A DNA stretch of 64,000 nt from Cellvibrionaceae bacterium (GTDB lineage: Bacteria > Pseudomonadota > Gammaproteobacteria > Pseudomonadales > Cellvibrionaceae), in contig JANPZW010000009.1 of NCBI GenBank assembly GCA_024707385.1, forward strand, positions 124,001-188,000, given 5' to 3'. Both the position numbers and the translations under genes were made by a program. The notes under the pieces were generated by a model, which saw nothing but the letters and a program-made list of their open reading frames with translations, had not been told where the DNA came from and did no database searches. This document shows, piece after piece, positions 47,773 to 57,485 of this stretch. How positions within the stretch are numbered: the first letter of the stretch is position 1; the number at the start of each line of letters is the position of its first letter.

Positions 47773-48881
47773 ATGGCCCTCATGTTCCCGCGGCTTGCCC
47801 GCAACTTCATTCGCAATGGGTATTTCCCCACGGACGAACCCACGCTCGAAAGAGCCCTCAACGCACTGATGCCCAGCGATGGGCCGATGTGCATCCTCGA
47901 TCCCTGCGCAGGCGAAGGCGTGGCGATCGCCGAAGCCGCTCATGCCCTCGGGCGCGAGCAGACCAAGGCGTTCGCTGTCGAGTTCGACGCGCAGCGCGCA
48001 CGCCATGCCCGCGGCCTGGTCGATCACTGCCTGCATGCGGACCTGATGGATACGATGATATCCAGGCAGTCCTTCGGGCTGCTCTGGCTCAACCCGCCAT
48101 ATGGCGATCTGTCCAAGGACGTCAACGGCAACATCGGCTATCAGGGCCAAGGCCGTGCCCGCCTCGAAAAGCTGTTCTACCAGCGCAGCCTGTCGCTGTT
48201 GCAGTACGGCGGCGTGCTGGTCTTCATCGTCCCCGGCTACGTGCTCGACGCCGAGCTGGTCGGCTGGCTGACACGCCACTACACGGATCTGCGGATCTAC
48301 CGAGCGGTGGAGACGCAGTTCAAGCAGGTGGTGATCTTCGGCCGCAGGGTGCGTCAGCGCGAGCTGGCACCCGATGGTGTCAAGGCCGTTCGCAATCTGC
48401 TGCTGCAGATTGGGAATGGCGAAGCCGAAGCCGAAGAACTGCCTGGCGAATGGCCGTTCCTGCCGTACATCGTCCCCGCCAGTCCGGCCGAGCCGGAGCA
48501 GTTCTTTCGCGTGACGATGGAGCCGGAGCAGTTCGCCGATGAAATCGGCCGGCTGCAAGGCTCTGGCCGTCGCTGGACACGCACCTGGGGGCCGCGCAGC
48601 AAAAGCTGCGTCCGCCGGCGCGTGCCTTGTCTCACTGGCATCTCGCCCTGGCGCTGGCTGCGGGTGCGATCTCGGGCGTCGTGCGCTCCAAGACGGGGCG
48701 TGTGCTCGTCGTCAAAGGTGACACCCACAAGGACAAGACGCTCCAGCGGGAATTCACCGAACGCGAAGACGGCTCCATCGCCGAGACCCGCATCCTCACC
48801 GACAAGTTCGTGCCGGTCATCCGCGCGTGGGACATGACCCCTGGCTCCGCGACACGGGGCGAGGTGCTGACCATTCGCTGA
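47773..48881 (+). CDS. DUF6094-type class I DNA methyltransferase (frameshifted)
   Basis: About 369 residues after repair. SAM-binding motif I CILDPCAGEGVAIAEAA (about 40-56) and catalytic motif IV LLWLNPPYGDLSKD (about 102) have the NPPY form of N6-adenine methyltransferases. Then LLQYGGVLVFIVPGYVL. The frame breaks near 48,561 and resumes with DTHLGAAQQKLRPPARALSHWHLAL, ending with a beta-rich GEVLTIR tail. CAGGAG before ATG 47,773. Directly before the SNF2-like gene; the pair is likely to act on the same DNA, perhaps marking or guarding the element during entry. That is inference. Confidence 0.78.
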
Positions 48882-48984
48882 TCTTTTCCACCATCGACGG
48901 TCCGCCGTCTCTTTTTCCCACCACGGGGCATGTCCATCGCCCCGCTTGGGGTGGTGCATGCCCCATTTTTTTTGGAGCATCACC

Positions 48985-51261
48985 ATGTCCCTTGATCTCG
49001 AAACCACCACCGCCGAAGCTGCGTCCGTCCAGGGCGAATTACTGGATGCGGAATCTTCCCCTCTGACCCTGAGCCTCCAGGATTTCGTTGGCGAGTTCGG
49101 CGACGAACTGCTCGACGCCCTCAACAGCGCCAACCCGCCGGTCTATACCGGCCAGCCGCAGGCGCACCGGCAGCTCGTCGTCGCCAGCCTCAAGCGCAAG
49201 CTATTCCCCGCCCAGGCCGAAGTCGTTCATGCCGCCACTGAGTTGCTGATCGACCGGGGCGAACGTGCCGCGATCGTCAATGGCGAAATGGGTTGCGGCA
49301 AGACGACCGTCGGCATCGCCACGGCCGCCGTGCTCAACGCCGAAGGCTACCGCCGCACCCTGGTTCTTTCGCCACCGCATCTTGTTTACAAGTGGCGGCG
49401 CGAGATCCAGGAGACGGTGGCAGGCGCCAAGGTCTGGGTGCTCAATGGCCCGGACACGCTGGTCAAGCTCATCAAGCTGCGGGAGCAGTTAGGTGTGCAG
49501 CCCACGGGCCAGGAGTTCTTCGTCCTGGGCCGTGTGCGGATGCGGATGGGCTTTCACTGGAAGCCTGTCTTCACCCGGCGGCACACCCGCCACGGTGACG
49601 TGGCGGCGTGCCCGGACTGCGGCACGGTCATCACCGACCTCGATGGCGAGCCGGTCAACCCGATCGCACTCGAAGCCGAGGAGCACCGCAGGAAATGCAG
49701 CCATTGCGCCGCGCCCCTGTGGGCACTAATCCGCCCGCGCAGGCTATCCGGCAGCGACCAATCCTCGGCCGTGCTGAAAGCCTTGAAGCGCATCCCGACC
49801 ATCGGAGAAGTCACCGCGCAGAAGCTGATGCAGAAGTTCGGTGATGGCTTCCTGGCGTCGATGCTGGGCGACAACATCCATGAATTCATCAACCTCATGG
49901 ATGCGAACGGCGAGCTGGTGTTTTCCGACCGTCAGGCCACACGCATGGAACGTGCGATGGCCAACATGGAGTTCGGCTTTGGAGAAGGCGGCTATCAACC
50001 CTCGGAGTTTGTGAAGCGCTATCTTCCACAGGGCACGTTCGACCTGCTCATCGCCGACGAGGCGCACGAGTACAAGAACGGTGGCAGTGCCCAGGGACAG
50101 GCCATGGGCGTGCTGGCGGCGAAGGCTCGCAAGACCTTGCTGCTGACCGGCACGCTGATGGGCGGCTACGGGGACGATCTCTTCTATCTACTGTTCCGCG
50201 CCTTGCCCGGGCGGATGATCGAAGACGGCTACCGCCCGACCACGAGCGGCAGCATGACCTCGGCTGCGATGGCGTTCATGCGCGATCACGGTGTCCTGAA
50301 GGACATTTACTCCGAAAGCACTGGTACGGCGCACAAGACGGCCAGGGGCACCAAGGTATCGGTGCGCACGGTCAAGGCTCCCGGCTTCGGGCCGAAAGGG
50401 GTCTTGCGCTGCATCCTGCCGTTCACGATCTTCCTCAAGCTCCGAGACATCGGTGGCAACGTCCTGCCACCCTATGACGAGGAGTTCCGCGAAGTCGCGA
50501 TGGACACGGCGCAAGCCGCGGCCTACCGTGACCTGGCGGGTCGACTGACCGCGGAGCTGAAACAGGCTCTGGCGCGACGCGATACGACCTTGTTGGGTGT
50601 CGTCCTCAACGTGCTGCTGGCCTGGCCGGACTGCTGCTTCCGGTCGGAGACCGTGGTGCATCCACGCACGCGCAACACCTTGGCGTTTGTCCCGGCTCAG
50701 TTCAACGAGTTCGAGGTGATGCCGAAAGAGCGCGAGCTGATCGACATCTGCAAAGAGGAGAAGGCGCAGGGCCGCAAGGTACTGGCCTACACGGTCTATA
50801 CCGGTACGCGCGACACCACGTCGCGTCTGAAGGTGTTGCTGGAGCAGGAAGGCTTCAAGGTGGCGGTGCTGCGCGCAAGCGTGGATGCCAGCCGCCGCGA
50901 GGACTGGATCGCCGAGCAACTGGACCGTGGCATCGACGTGCTCATCACCAATCCCGAGCTGGTCAAGACGGGGCTGGACTTGTTGGAGTTCCCGACGATC
51001 GTGTTCATGCAGTCGGGCTATAACGTGTACTCGCTCCAGCAGGCCGCGCGCCGCTCGTGGCGCATTGGGCAGAAACAGCCGGTGCGTGTGATCTACCTGG
51101 GCTACGCTGGTTCCTCGCAGATGACCTGCCTGGAGCTGATGGCCAAGAAGATCAGGGTCGCGCAGTCCACTTCGGGCGATGTGCCGGAATCGGGGCTGGA
51201 TGTGCTCAACCAGGACGGTGACTCGGTGGAAGTGGCATTGGCAAGGCAGTTGGTTTGCTAA
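48985..51261 (+). CDS. SNF2/DEAD-type helicase with zinc insertion
   Basis: 758 residues, superfamily 2. Walker A GEMGCGKTTVG at about 100-110, then motif Ia (LVLSPPHLVYKWRREI). Next is an insertion with CPDC...CSHC ligands (about 208-244) and a helix-hairpin-helix-like segment (LKRIPTIGEVTAQKLMQKFGDG). Then DEAH in LLIADEAHEYKNGG (about 355), LLLTGTLMGGY, and the C-terminal RecA domain with VLAYTVYTGTRDTTSRLK and QAARRSWRIGQKQPVRVIYL, the SNF2 motif VI. No nuclease domain. TGGAG before ATG 48,985. Standard core gene of this ICE type; probably remodels or opens DNA with the upstream methyltransferase. Confidence 0.86.
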   Translation: MSLDLETTTAEAASVQGELLDAESSPLTLSLQDFVGEFGDELLDALNSANPPVYTGQPQAHRQLVVASLKRKLFPAQAEVVHAATELLIDRGERAAIVNGEMGCGKTTVGIATAAVLNAEGYRRTLVLSPPHLVYKWRREIQETVAGAKVWVLNGPDTLVKLIKLREQLGVQPTGQEFFVLGRVRMRMGFHWKPVFTRRHTRHGDVAACPDCGTVITDLDGEPVNPIALEAEEHRRKCSHCAAPLWALIRPRRLSGSDQSSAVLKALKRIPTIGEVTAQKLMQKFGDGFLASMLGDNIHEFINLMDANGELVFSDRQATRMERAMANMEFGFGEGGYQPSEFVKRYLPQGTFDLLIADEAHEYKNGGSAQGQAMGVLAAKARKTLLLTGTLMGGYGDDLFYLLFRALPGRMIEDGYRPTTSGSMTSAAMAFMRDHGVLKDIYSESTGTAHKTARGTKVSVRTVKAPGFGPKGVLRCILPFTIFLKLRDIGGNVLPPYDEEFREVAMDTAQAAAYRDLAGRLTAELKQALARRDTTLLGVVLNVLLAWPDCCFRSETVVHPRTRNTLAFVPAQFNEFEVMPKERELIDICKEEKAQGRKVLAYTVYTGTRDTTSRLKVLLEQEGFKVAVLRASVDASRREDWIAEQLDRGIDVLITNPELVKTGLDLLEFPTIVFMQSGYNVYSLQQAARRSWRIGQKQPVRVIYLGYAGSSQMTCLELMAKKIRVAQSTSGDVPESGLDVLNQDGDSVEVALARQLVC

Positions 51262-51268
51262 ATGGTCG

Positions 51269-52033
51269 TCATGCTTGATCGGCCCCCTCGGGGGCCGATT
51301 TCTTTTTGAGGCCGTCATCACCGTGTTCGGCTGCGTTCAAAAAGAGAGGATGCAAGGTGTCTAGCAGATTGGTTAGTGCTTCCACTAGGCGCGCAATGGT
51401 CAGCGCGATCTCCTTGCTTTCTCCGGAAAAGTGATTTCTCGCAAGCTCATCAACATCAATACCGTCCGTATCCACACCGAACTGACGGATGGACTGAAAC
51501 AGACCGAGTTCGCGACTTGTAAAGGCTGCGGCATGAATCAGCTCATTGCGTGGCCCTCGATAGCTTTCCACTGCCTGCGTGACAGCCTGCAGAGCAGTAC
51601 TGATATCAGGATGTTCGATTTCCACCTGTTTCTGAACGAATTTGTTGCCACCAATGAGCTCGAATTTTGCCTTGTTCATCAGTAGTGCAGAACCAACCAG
51701 ACGATGTGCCCGATCGACGAACCCCATGACGCGCAGCACGAAATTCTCGTAGTGATAGCGGTAGATATCTGGGTCTGGTGTTGGCTGATCACTCAGGTCT
51801 ATCACGAAATTCAAGGTCATACGCAACGCCGCCAAGGCATTGTCCAGCTCCGATACCCTGTCGGCCACATTGGCTGCATAGATCTCTGCAGCAGATCCTG
51901 GAAAAGTGTGCCTTCCCGCCAGAAATTCAGTCAGCCCCTTGTGAGCATAGCTTTGCAGATATGGCATCAACACCTGCAGGCTGGGATGGTCTATCAGGTT
52001 GTGTCGATGTTCTTTATCGTCATCTGGTTTCAT
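51269..52033 (-). CDS. HEPN-like protein (cargo)
   Basis: 254 residues from ATG 52,033, all-helical by composition. It has R-N-E-L-I-H in ESYRGPRNELIHAAAF (about 173-188), the R-x4-6-H motif with polar residue after R that marks HEPN ribonuclease domains. The N-terminal part has ADRVSELDNALAALRMTLNFVIDL. Many HEPN proteins are RNase effectors in defence or toxin-antitoxin systems. No clear antitoxin partner is next to it, so the function is open. Opposite in strand to the ICE core and lower in G+C, so an accessory insertion. Confidence 0.6.
   Translation of the reverse strand: MKPDDDKEHRHNLIDHPSLQVLMPYLQSYAHKGLTEFLAGRHTFPGSAAEIYAANVADRVSELDNALAALRMTLNFVIDLSDQPTPDPDIYRYHYENFVLRVMGFVDRAHRLVGSALLMNKAKFELIGGNKFVQKQVEIEHPDISTALQAVTQAVESYRGPRNELIHAAAFTSRELGLFQSIRQFGVDTDGIDVDELARNHFSGESKEIALTIARLVEALTNLLDTLHPLFLNAAEHGDDGLKKKSAPEGADQA
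51278..51306. terminator. Bidirectional terminator after the helicase gene
   Basis: ATCGGCCCC-CTCG-GGGGCCGAT followed by TTCTTTTT. It overlaps the 3' end of the converging HEPN-like gene. Confidence 0.8.
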
Positions 52034-52205
52034 CACGTCTCGCAATCACCTTCTGTTCTCATGGCTGCTCACCGATAGTCTGCCGCATTGCCGACGAGCC
52101 TACGAGGCAACACCACAATCCGGTAGCAGCAAGTTTCCCATTGAATGCTGCCTTTCGCACAGCACAGGGCGAAGGTATCGGCTCATTGCAACAGAGAGCC
52201 GAACC

Positions 52206-52784
52206 ATGCCCGCAAGCCACCCCTACCGGCGACTGGCCGAAGCTGGTCTGCTGACCGCAGCCCTGGTCAGCGGCTGCGCGACCACCACGGCGCCGCTGCC
52301 ACCCGAGCCTATCGAGGAAGCCGCGCCAGTCGTCGAACCTGAGGCGCCTAATTTCATTCCTGTTGTGCGCTACGGCCGCTACACGCTGGTCGAACTGGCG
52401 CCCACGGCAGCGCAACGTGACCTGCTGCTGCAGATCATTGATGTGTCCATGCCCGAGGATGCCCGTGCCACGGTTGGCGATGGGCTGCGGCATGTGCTCA
52501 AGCGTAGCGGTTATCAGCTTTGCGAGTCCGCACATGCCGTGATCGACCTGTATGCGCTGCCGCTGCCGGCAGCGCATCTGCATCTAGGCCCCATGACCCT
52601 GCGCGATGCGCTGCTCACGCTGGCAGGCCCCGCCTGGGAACTTTACGTGGATGACCGGGCACGGAAGGTCTGCTTCGAGCGGTCCGGTGACGGCGCGAGC
52701 GCCGACCCCACGCCCGAGCCTCCCGCAGCCGAAGCCGTGCAGACCTTCCCGCTGATGCCGCCGATGTCGGGAGGCCAGCCATGA
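52206..52784 (+). CDS. PilL-like conjugation lipoprotein (TIGR03748, PFGI-1 class)
   Basis: 192 residues. The leader LLTAALVSGC carries a lipobox with Cys at about 24 and is followed by a Pro/Glu stretch. The conserved part YGRYTLVELAPTAAQRDLLLQIIDVSMP...ATVGDGLRHVLKRSGYQLC is the TIGR03748 signature. Likely part of the mating apparatus at the outer face. First of the tra block; its stop overlaps the next start by 4 nt. Confidence 0.85.
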   Translation: MPASHPYRRLAEAGLLTAALVSGCATTTAPLPPEPIEEAAPVVEPEAPNFIPVVRYGRYTLVELAPTAAQRDLLLQIIDVSMPEDARATVGDGLRHVLKRSGYQLCESAHAVIDLYALPLPAAHLHLGPMTLRDALLTLAGPAWELYVDDRARKVCFERSGDGASADPTPEPPAAEAVQTFPLMPPMSGGQP

Positions 52785-53421
52785 ACGCCCCGCAATCGCT
52801 GCGACGCCCGACTGCCGCTGTGGTGATGCACAGCCTGCTCTGGCTCTGGTTGATCGGCCTGAGCGTCTTCGTGGCCCAGGGCTACCAGGCGATGAACGAT
52901 CAGGCTGACCAACAACGGCTCGATGCCCGTCTGCAGCGGCTCGAAGCGCAGGTCGTTGGGCTGGCAGAAACCACTGAGCCTTGCAACAGCGGCCCGCAGC
53001 AGTAACGGTCGCTGGCCTGCAAGACACCCGTCAGGCCTTGGAAGCACGCATTGCCCAGGTCGAACAGACGCTGGGCGACCATGCCGCTGCCGACGATCTT
53101 CAGGCGCTGCGTGCGGAAGTTGAGCAGATCAAGACGCTCCAGAGGACTACACGAACCGCGGCACCCGCCCAGTCACATACCAAGCGCAAGCCTGCTACCA
53201 GGCCTGAACCGCCGCCGCTGCCGTTCCGCGTCGTCGGTGCCGAACTGCGCGCCGGCCAGCGCAGCGTGTCCGTCGCGCCGAGCGCCGGAAATTTCAACCC
53301 CGACCAGGTTCAGGTGCTGCTGCCAGGCGATGCCGTCGGACCGTGGCGTTTGCAGGCCATCGAAGGCAATACCGCCGTGTTCCAGGCGGGCAGCCATACC
53401 CGCCGCGTGGCGATTCCTTGA
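52781..53421 (+). CDS. ICE membrane protein with coiled coil (frameshifted)
   Basis: About 213 residues after repair. N-terminal transmembrane helix (VVMHSLLWLWLIGLSVFVAQGY), then a coiled coil (QADQQRLDARLQRLEAQVVGLAE). A frame break at about 52,977 is followed by QALEARIAQVEQTLGDH and a beta-rich C-terminal domain (LPFRVVGAELRAGQRSVSVAP, VQVLLPGDAVGPWRLQ). The layout suggests a bitopic envelope protein, as in other PFGI-1 tra clusters. Exact family not recalled. Overlaps PilL by 4 nt. Confidence 0.72.
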
Positions 53422-53431
53422 GGTCCGTGCG

Positions 53432-54168
53432 ATGAAACACCGTCCCGTCCTCATTGTGCTGCTGGTGGCACTGCACCTGCCGGTGTCCGCGCAGCAGGCA
53501 ACTCCTCAAGCCGCCAACATCCAGCCCGCTCGCACCAGCCAGAGCCAGTTTACGCACAGCCAAGACGCACGGCTGGCGAAGGAATGGGGACTGCGCGACG
53601 ACGAGTTTTCCCGCTACCGCGAACTGATGGAGGGGCCGATCGGCATCTACTCGCCGAACCTTGACCCCCTGTCTGCACTGGGCATCGAGGCTCGTTCGGA
53701 CGAAGAGCGGCGGCGCTACGCAGAACTGCAAGTACAGATCGAAGCGCGCCGTGTGGAGAAGCTGTTGGCCTACCAACGCGCCTACGACGAGCCTGGCAGC
53801 GCTTGTACCCTGGCATGCAGCGCGTGAATCTGCCCGACGACAAGCCCGGCGCAGTCACAAGTACCGGTTCCTTGCGTGGGAGCGGCCGCACTGCGGTGTT
53901 CGTTCGCGATGGCTGCGTTGCGTGCGCACAGCTCGTGCAGCGTCTTCAATCGACGGGCGCCGAGTTCGACCTGTACATGGTTGGCAGCCGCCAGGACGAC
54001 GCGCGTATCCGCGACTGGGCCAAGCGCGCGAACATCGATCCGGCGCGCGTGCGCAGCGGCAGCATCACACTCAACCATGACGGTGGCCGCTGGTTGTCGC
54101 TGGGCTTGCCCGGCGAGCTGCCCGCGGTTGTGCGCGAGGTGAACGGCCAATGGCAACGCCAGCCGTGA
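53432..54168 (+). CDS. ICE protein TIGR03759 / PFL_4693 family (frameshifted)
   Basis: About 245 residues after repair. Signal peptide (MKHRPVLIVLLVALHLPVSA), then the family block AKEWGLRDDEFSRYRELMEGPIGIYSPNLDPLSALGI and ERRRYAELQVQ. At 53,788-53,792 one G is missing: as written YDEPGSAC stops at 53,827, while one added base gives DEAWQRLYPGMQRV and an intact thioredoxin-like part with VRDGCVACAQLVQRL. The CVAC pair suggests a periplasmic redox or chaperone role. Overlaps the transglycosylase start. Confidence 0.85.
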
Positions 54169-54740
54169 ACACGATCCTGCGAGCAGTGCTGCTCGTCACT
54201 GGCTTCTGCGCCTGCGTCGCCCATGCCCAGGAAGTGCCGCCGCCGGCCTATCAGCTCGCCGCCCAGCGCGCAGGCATCCCCTCGACGGTGCTCTACGCCG
54301 TGGCCTTGCAGGAGAGCGGCATCCGGCGCAATGGTCGCATCGTCCCATGGCCTTGGTCACTCAACGTCGCTGGCCAGTCACGCCGCTTCGCCACCCGCAC
54401 TGATGCCTGCGCGGCCTTGCAGCAGGCGATGCGTTCCACACCCCACACCCGCATCGACGCGGGCCTGGGGCAGATCAACCTCGGCTACCACAAGCAGCGC
54501 TATGCCCGCGCGTGCGACTTGCTGGACCCGTATCGGAATCTGGCCATCGCTGCCGAGATCCTGAAGGAACAGCACGCACCCGGTGAGGACTGGTTGCTGG
54601 CGATCGGTCGCTACCACCGCCCCGCAGGCGGCGAGCCTGCCGCCCGCTACCGGCGCAGCGTGTCTCGCCACCTTGCTCGCGTGCAGGGCACGCGCCCAAC
54701 CGCTGCGGTTTTCGCCGCACGCCAGGAGAGTTCCCCATGA
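54150..54740 (+). CDS. Lytic transglycosylase (SLT domain), conjugation-associated
   Basis: 196 residues. Signal peptide ending CACVAHAQ. The goose-lysozyme-type SLT domain has IPSTVLYAVALQESG with the catalytic Glu, later GLGQINLGYHKQRY and ILKEQHAPGEDWLLAIGRYH. Opens peptidoglycan for the mating channel. Overlaps neighbours by 19 nt and 4 nt, typical of a tight tra operon. Confidence 0.88.
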   Translation: MATPAVNTILRAVLLVTGFCACVAHAQEVPPPAYQLAAQRAGIPSTVLYAVALQESGIRRNGRIVPWPWSLNVAGQSRRFATRTDACAALQQAMRSTPHTRIDAGLGQINLGYHKQRYARACDLLDPYRNLAIAAEILKEQHAPGEDWLLAIGRYHRPAGGEPAARYRRSVSRHLARVQGTRPTAAVFAARQESSP

Positions 54741-55288
54741 CGACATCCCATCTGGCCAGGTTCTCAGTGAAGGGCCTGTTCGTGCTGCTGGCAGGTCTTC
54801 CACTGGCCTCGCTTGCCGGCGAGCCGCTGATCGTGGTCGAAGACCGTGGCGGCACGTCGGCGCTTCCGTATTACGAAACTCTGAACCTCCAGCCGCGCGC
54901 CAACACGCCGGCCCGGCCGCCCATCCTGACACCTCAGATCCCTGCCACACCGGCGGATGAAGCCACGATGCTGCCGGTGCGCAGTGCCAAGCTCACACCC
55001 GGCACCGTCGAGCGGCGGGTGATCGAGGCTCCGGGCCTGCGCCCCTTCGTGGTCGTGGGAGATGAAGAGGCTTCGCATGCCTGGTTGCGCCGCCATGCGG
55101 TCTCGCTGCGCGAGCGCGGCGCGGTCGGTCTGGTGGTCAATGTCGAGACGATGCAGGGTCTGATGCGGCTGCTGCGCGCGCTGGTGCCGGGCGTGCCGCT
55201 CGCGCCCGTGTCCGGCGATGATCTGGCCGAGCGCCTGGGCCTGCGGCACTACCCGGTGCTGATCACGGCCACCGGCATCGAGCAATGA
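54737..55288 (+). CDS. ICE protein TIGR03765 / PFL_4695 family
   Basis: 183 residues with a signal peptide (LFVLLAGLPLASLAG). Conserved text is LIVVEDRGGTSALPYYETLNL, FVVVGDEEASHAWLRRHAVSLRERGAVGLVVNVETMQGL and AERLGLRHYPVLIT. A periplasmic mating-pair protein of PFGI-1 ICEs with no assigned activity. ATGA overlap with the transglycosylase; TraD starts 4 nt later. Confidence 0.87.
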   Translation: MTTSHLARFSVKGLFVLLAGLPLASLAGEPLIVVEDRGGTSALPYYETLNLQPRANTPARPPILTPQIPATPADEATMLPVRSAKLTPGTVERRVIEAPGLRPFVVVGDEEASHAWLRRHAVSLRERGAVGLVVNVETMQGLMRLLRALVPGVPLAPVSGDDLAERLGLRHYPVLITATGIEQ

Positions 55289-55292
55289 AACT

Positions 55293-57485
55293 ATGTCGGG
55301 GAAACAGCCGGTCGAGGTACTGCTTCGCCCAGCGGTGGAGCTATATACCGTCGCAGCGTGTGCCAGCGCCGCGTTTCTGTCCCTGGTGGCCCCGTGGTCG
55401 CTCGCGCTGAGTCCATCCATGGGCGTCGGCAGCGCACTGGCTTTCGGCGTCTATGGCGTCATCCGCTACCGCGATGCCCGCGTCATCCTGCGCTACCGGC
55501 GCAATATCCGTCGCCTACCGCGTTACGTGATGACCAGCAAGGATGTGCCGGTCAGCCAGCAGCGGCTGTTCGTCGGGCGCGGTTTCCTGTGGGAGCAGAA
55601 GCACACCCATAGGCTCATGCAGACGTACCGGCCGGAATTCCGCCGCTACGTCGAGCCAACGCCCGCGTACCGACTGGTGCGGCGTCTGGAAGAGCGGCTG
55701 GAGTTCGCGCCGTTCCCTCTGTCCCGACTGTCGAAACTCACCGGCTGGGACGTGCCCTTCAACCCGGTGCGGCCGTTGCCACCAGTGGGCGGCCTGCCGC
55801 GCCTGCACGGTATCGAACCCGAAGAGGTGGACGTCAGCTTGCCACTGGGCGAGCGTGTCGGGCATTCGCTGGTGCTCGGCACCACACGCGTGGGCAAGAC
55901 GCGGCTGGCCGAGTTGTTCGTGACCCAGGATATCCGGCGCAGGAACGCTGTGGGCGAGCACGAGGTGGTGATAGTCATCGACCCCAAGGGCGATGCCGAT
56001 CTCCTGAAGAGGATGTATGTCGAGGCCAAGCGCGCGGGCCGCGAAGGCGAGTTCTACGTCTTTCATTTGGGCTGGCCGGACATTTCCGCGCGCTACAACG
56101 CCGTCGGGCGCTTCGGCCGCATCAGTGAGGTGGCCACCCGCGTCGCGGGGCAGCTTTCCGGTGAAGGCAACTCTGCCGCATTCCGAGAGTTTGCCTGGCG
56201 CTTTGTCAACATCATCGCGCGCGCACTGGTGGAGTTGGGACAGCGCCCGGACTACCTGCTGATCCAGCGGCACGTCATCAACATCGACGCGCTGTTCATC
56301 GAGTACGCCCAGCACTACTTCGCCAAAACGGAGCCCAAGGCGTGGGAGGTGATCGTCCAGATCGAGGCGAAGCTCAATGAGAAGAACATCCCGCGCAACA
56401 TGATCGGGCGAGAAAAGCGCGTGGTGGCGCTGGAGCAGTACCTCTCGCAGGCGCGCAACTACGACCCGGTGCTCGATGGCCTGCGCTCTGCCGTCCGCTA
56501 CGACAAGACGTACTTCGACAAGATCGTCGCCAGCCTCCTGCCGCTGCTGGAGAAGCTCACCAGCGGCAAGATCGCGCAGCTCCTGGCCCCGAACTATTCC
56601 GACCTGGCCGACCCGCGACCGATCTTCGACTGGATGCAGGTTATCCGTAAGAGGGCCATTGTCTATGTGGGTCTGGACGCGCTCTCCGACGCCGAGGTCG
56701 CCGCAGCAGTCGGCAACTCGATGTTCAGCGATCTCGTGTCGGTTGCCGGGCACATCTACAAGCACGGGATCGACGATGGCCTGCCAGGTGCCTCGACCGG
56801 TGCGCGCGTACCGATCAATGTCCACGCCGACGAGTTCAACGAGCTGATGGGCGACGAGTTTATCCCGCTGATCAACAAGGGCGGCGGTGCTGGTCTGCAA
56901 GTCACCGCATACACGCAGACTCTTTCGGACATCGAGGCCCGCATCGGCAACCGCGCCAAGGCCGGTCAGGTCATCGGCAACTTCAATAACCTCTTCATGC
57001 TGCGCGTGCGCGAGACTGCAACCGCTGAACTGCTGACGCGGCAACTACCCAAGGTCGAGGTCTATACAACCACCATCGTGTCCGGCGCGACCGACAGCTC
57101 GGACATTCGCGGGGCGACGGATTTCACCAGCAACACACAGGACCGCATCAGCATGTCCAGCGTGCCGATGATCGAGCCGTCGCATGTCGTCGGCCTGCCC
57201 AAGGGTCAGTGCTTCGCGCTACTGCAGGGCGGTCAGCTTTGGAAAGTGCGCATGCCGTTGCCGGCGCCGGACCCGGATGAAGAGATGCCCGCGGACTTGC
57301 AGCAGCTGGCTGTGTACATGCGCCAGAGCTACAGCGAAGCGACGCAGTGGTGGGAGTTCACCAGCTCCCCAGCATTGCTGGACACGGGCCTGCCCGACGA
57401 CCTGTTGGATGACGGCGCTCCGGCCGAACCCCCTGCGGAGACCACCGCCACCGACGATAGCCTTGGCAACGAGGCTTCGCCATGA
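55293..57485 (+). CDS. traD: Conjugative coupling protein TraD (PFGI-1 class)
   Basis: 730 residues. Two N-terminal hydrophobic segments (about 18-60). Walker A LGTTRVGKTRLAE at 195-207, Walker B VVIVIDPKGDADLL at about 226-240, and HADEFNELMGDEFIPLINKGGGAGLQVTAYTQT (about 510-545), all typical of TraD/TraG type IV coupling proteins. An acidic tail follows. It delivers the relaxase-DNA complex to the secretion channel. Frame intact. Stop overlaps the next gene by 4 nt. Confidence 0.95.
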   Translation: MSGKQPVEVLLRPAVELYTVAACASAAFLSLVAPWSLALSPSMGVGSALAFGVYGVIRYRDARVILRYRRNIRRLPRYVMTSKDVPVSQQRLFVGRGFLWEQKHTHRLMQTYRPEFRRYVEPTPAYRLVRRLEERLEFAPFPLSRLSKLTGWDVPFNPVRPLPPVGGLPRLHGIEPEEVDVSLPLGERVGHSLVLGTTRVGKTRLAELFVTQDIRRRNAVGEHEVVIVIDPKGDADLLKRMYVEAKRAGREGEFYVFHLGWPDISARYNAVGRFGRISEVATRVAGQLSGEGNSAAFREFAWRFVNIIARALVELGQRPDYLLIQRHVINIDALFIEYAQHYFAKTEPKAWEVIVQIEAKLNEKNIPRNMIGREKRVVALEQYLSQARNYDPVLDGLRSAVRYDKTYFDKIVASLLPLLEKLTSGKIAQLLAPNYSDLADPRPIFDWMQVIRKRAIVYVGLDALSDAEVAAAVGNSMFSDLVSVAGHIYKHGIDDGLPGASTGARVPINVHADEFNELMGDEFIPLINKGGGAGLQVTAYTQTLSDIEARIGNRAKAGQVIGNFNNLFMLRVRETATAELLTRQLPKVEVYTTTIVSGATDSSDIRGATDFTSNTQDRISMSSVPMIEPSHVVGLPKGQCFALLQGGQLWKVRMPLPAPDPDEEMPADLQQLAVYMRQSYSEATQWWEFTSSPALLDTGLPDDLLDDGAPAEPPAETTATDDSLGNEASP

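Noticed and set aside
55515..57044. Long open frame (509 codons) on the minus strand opposite traD
   Set aside because: Antisense shadow of the intact coupling-protein gene; no ribosome binding site or domain signature.
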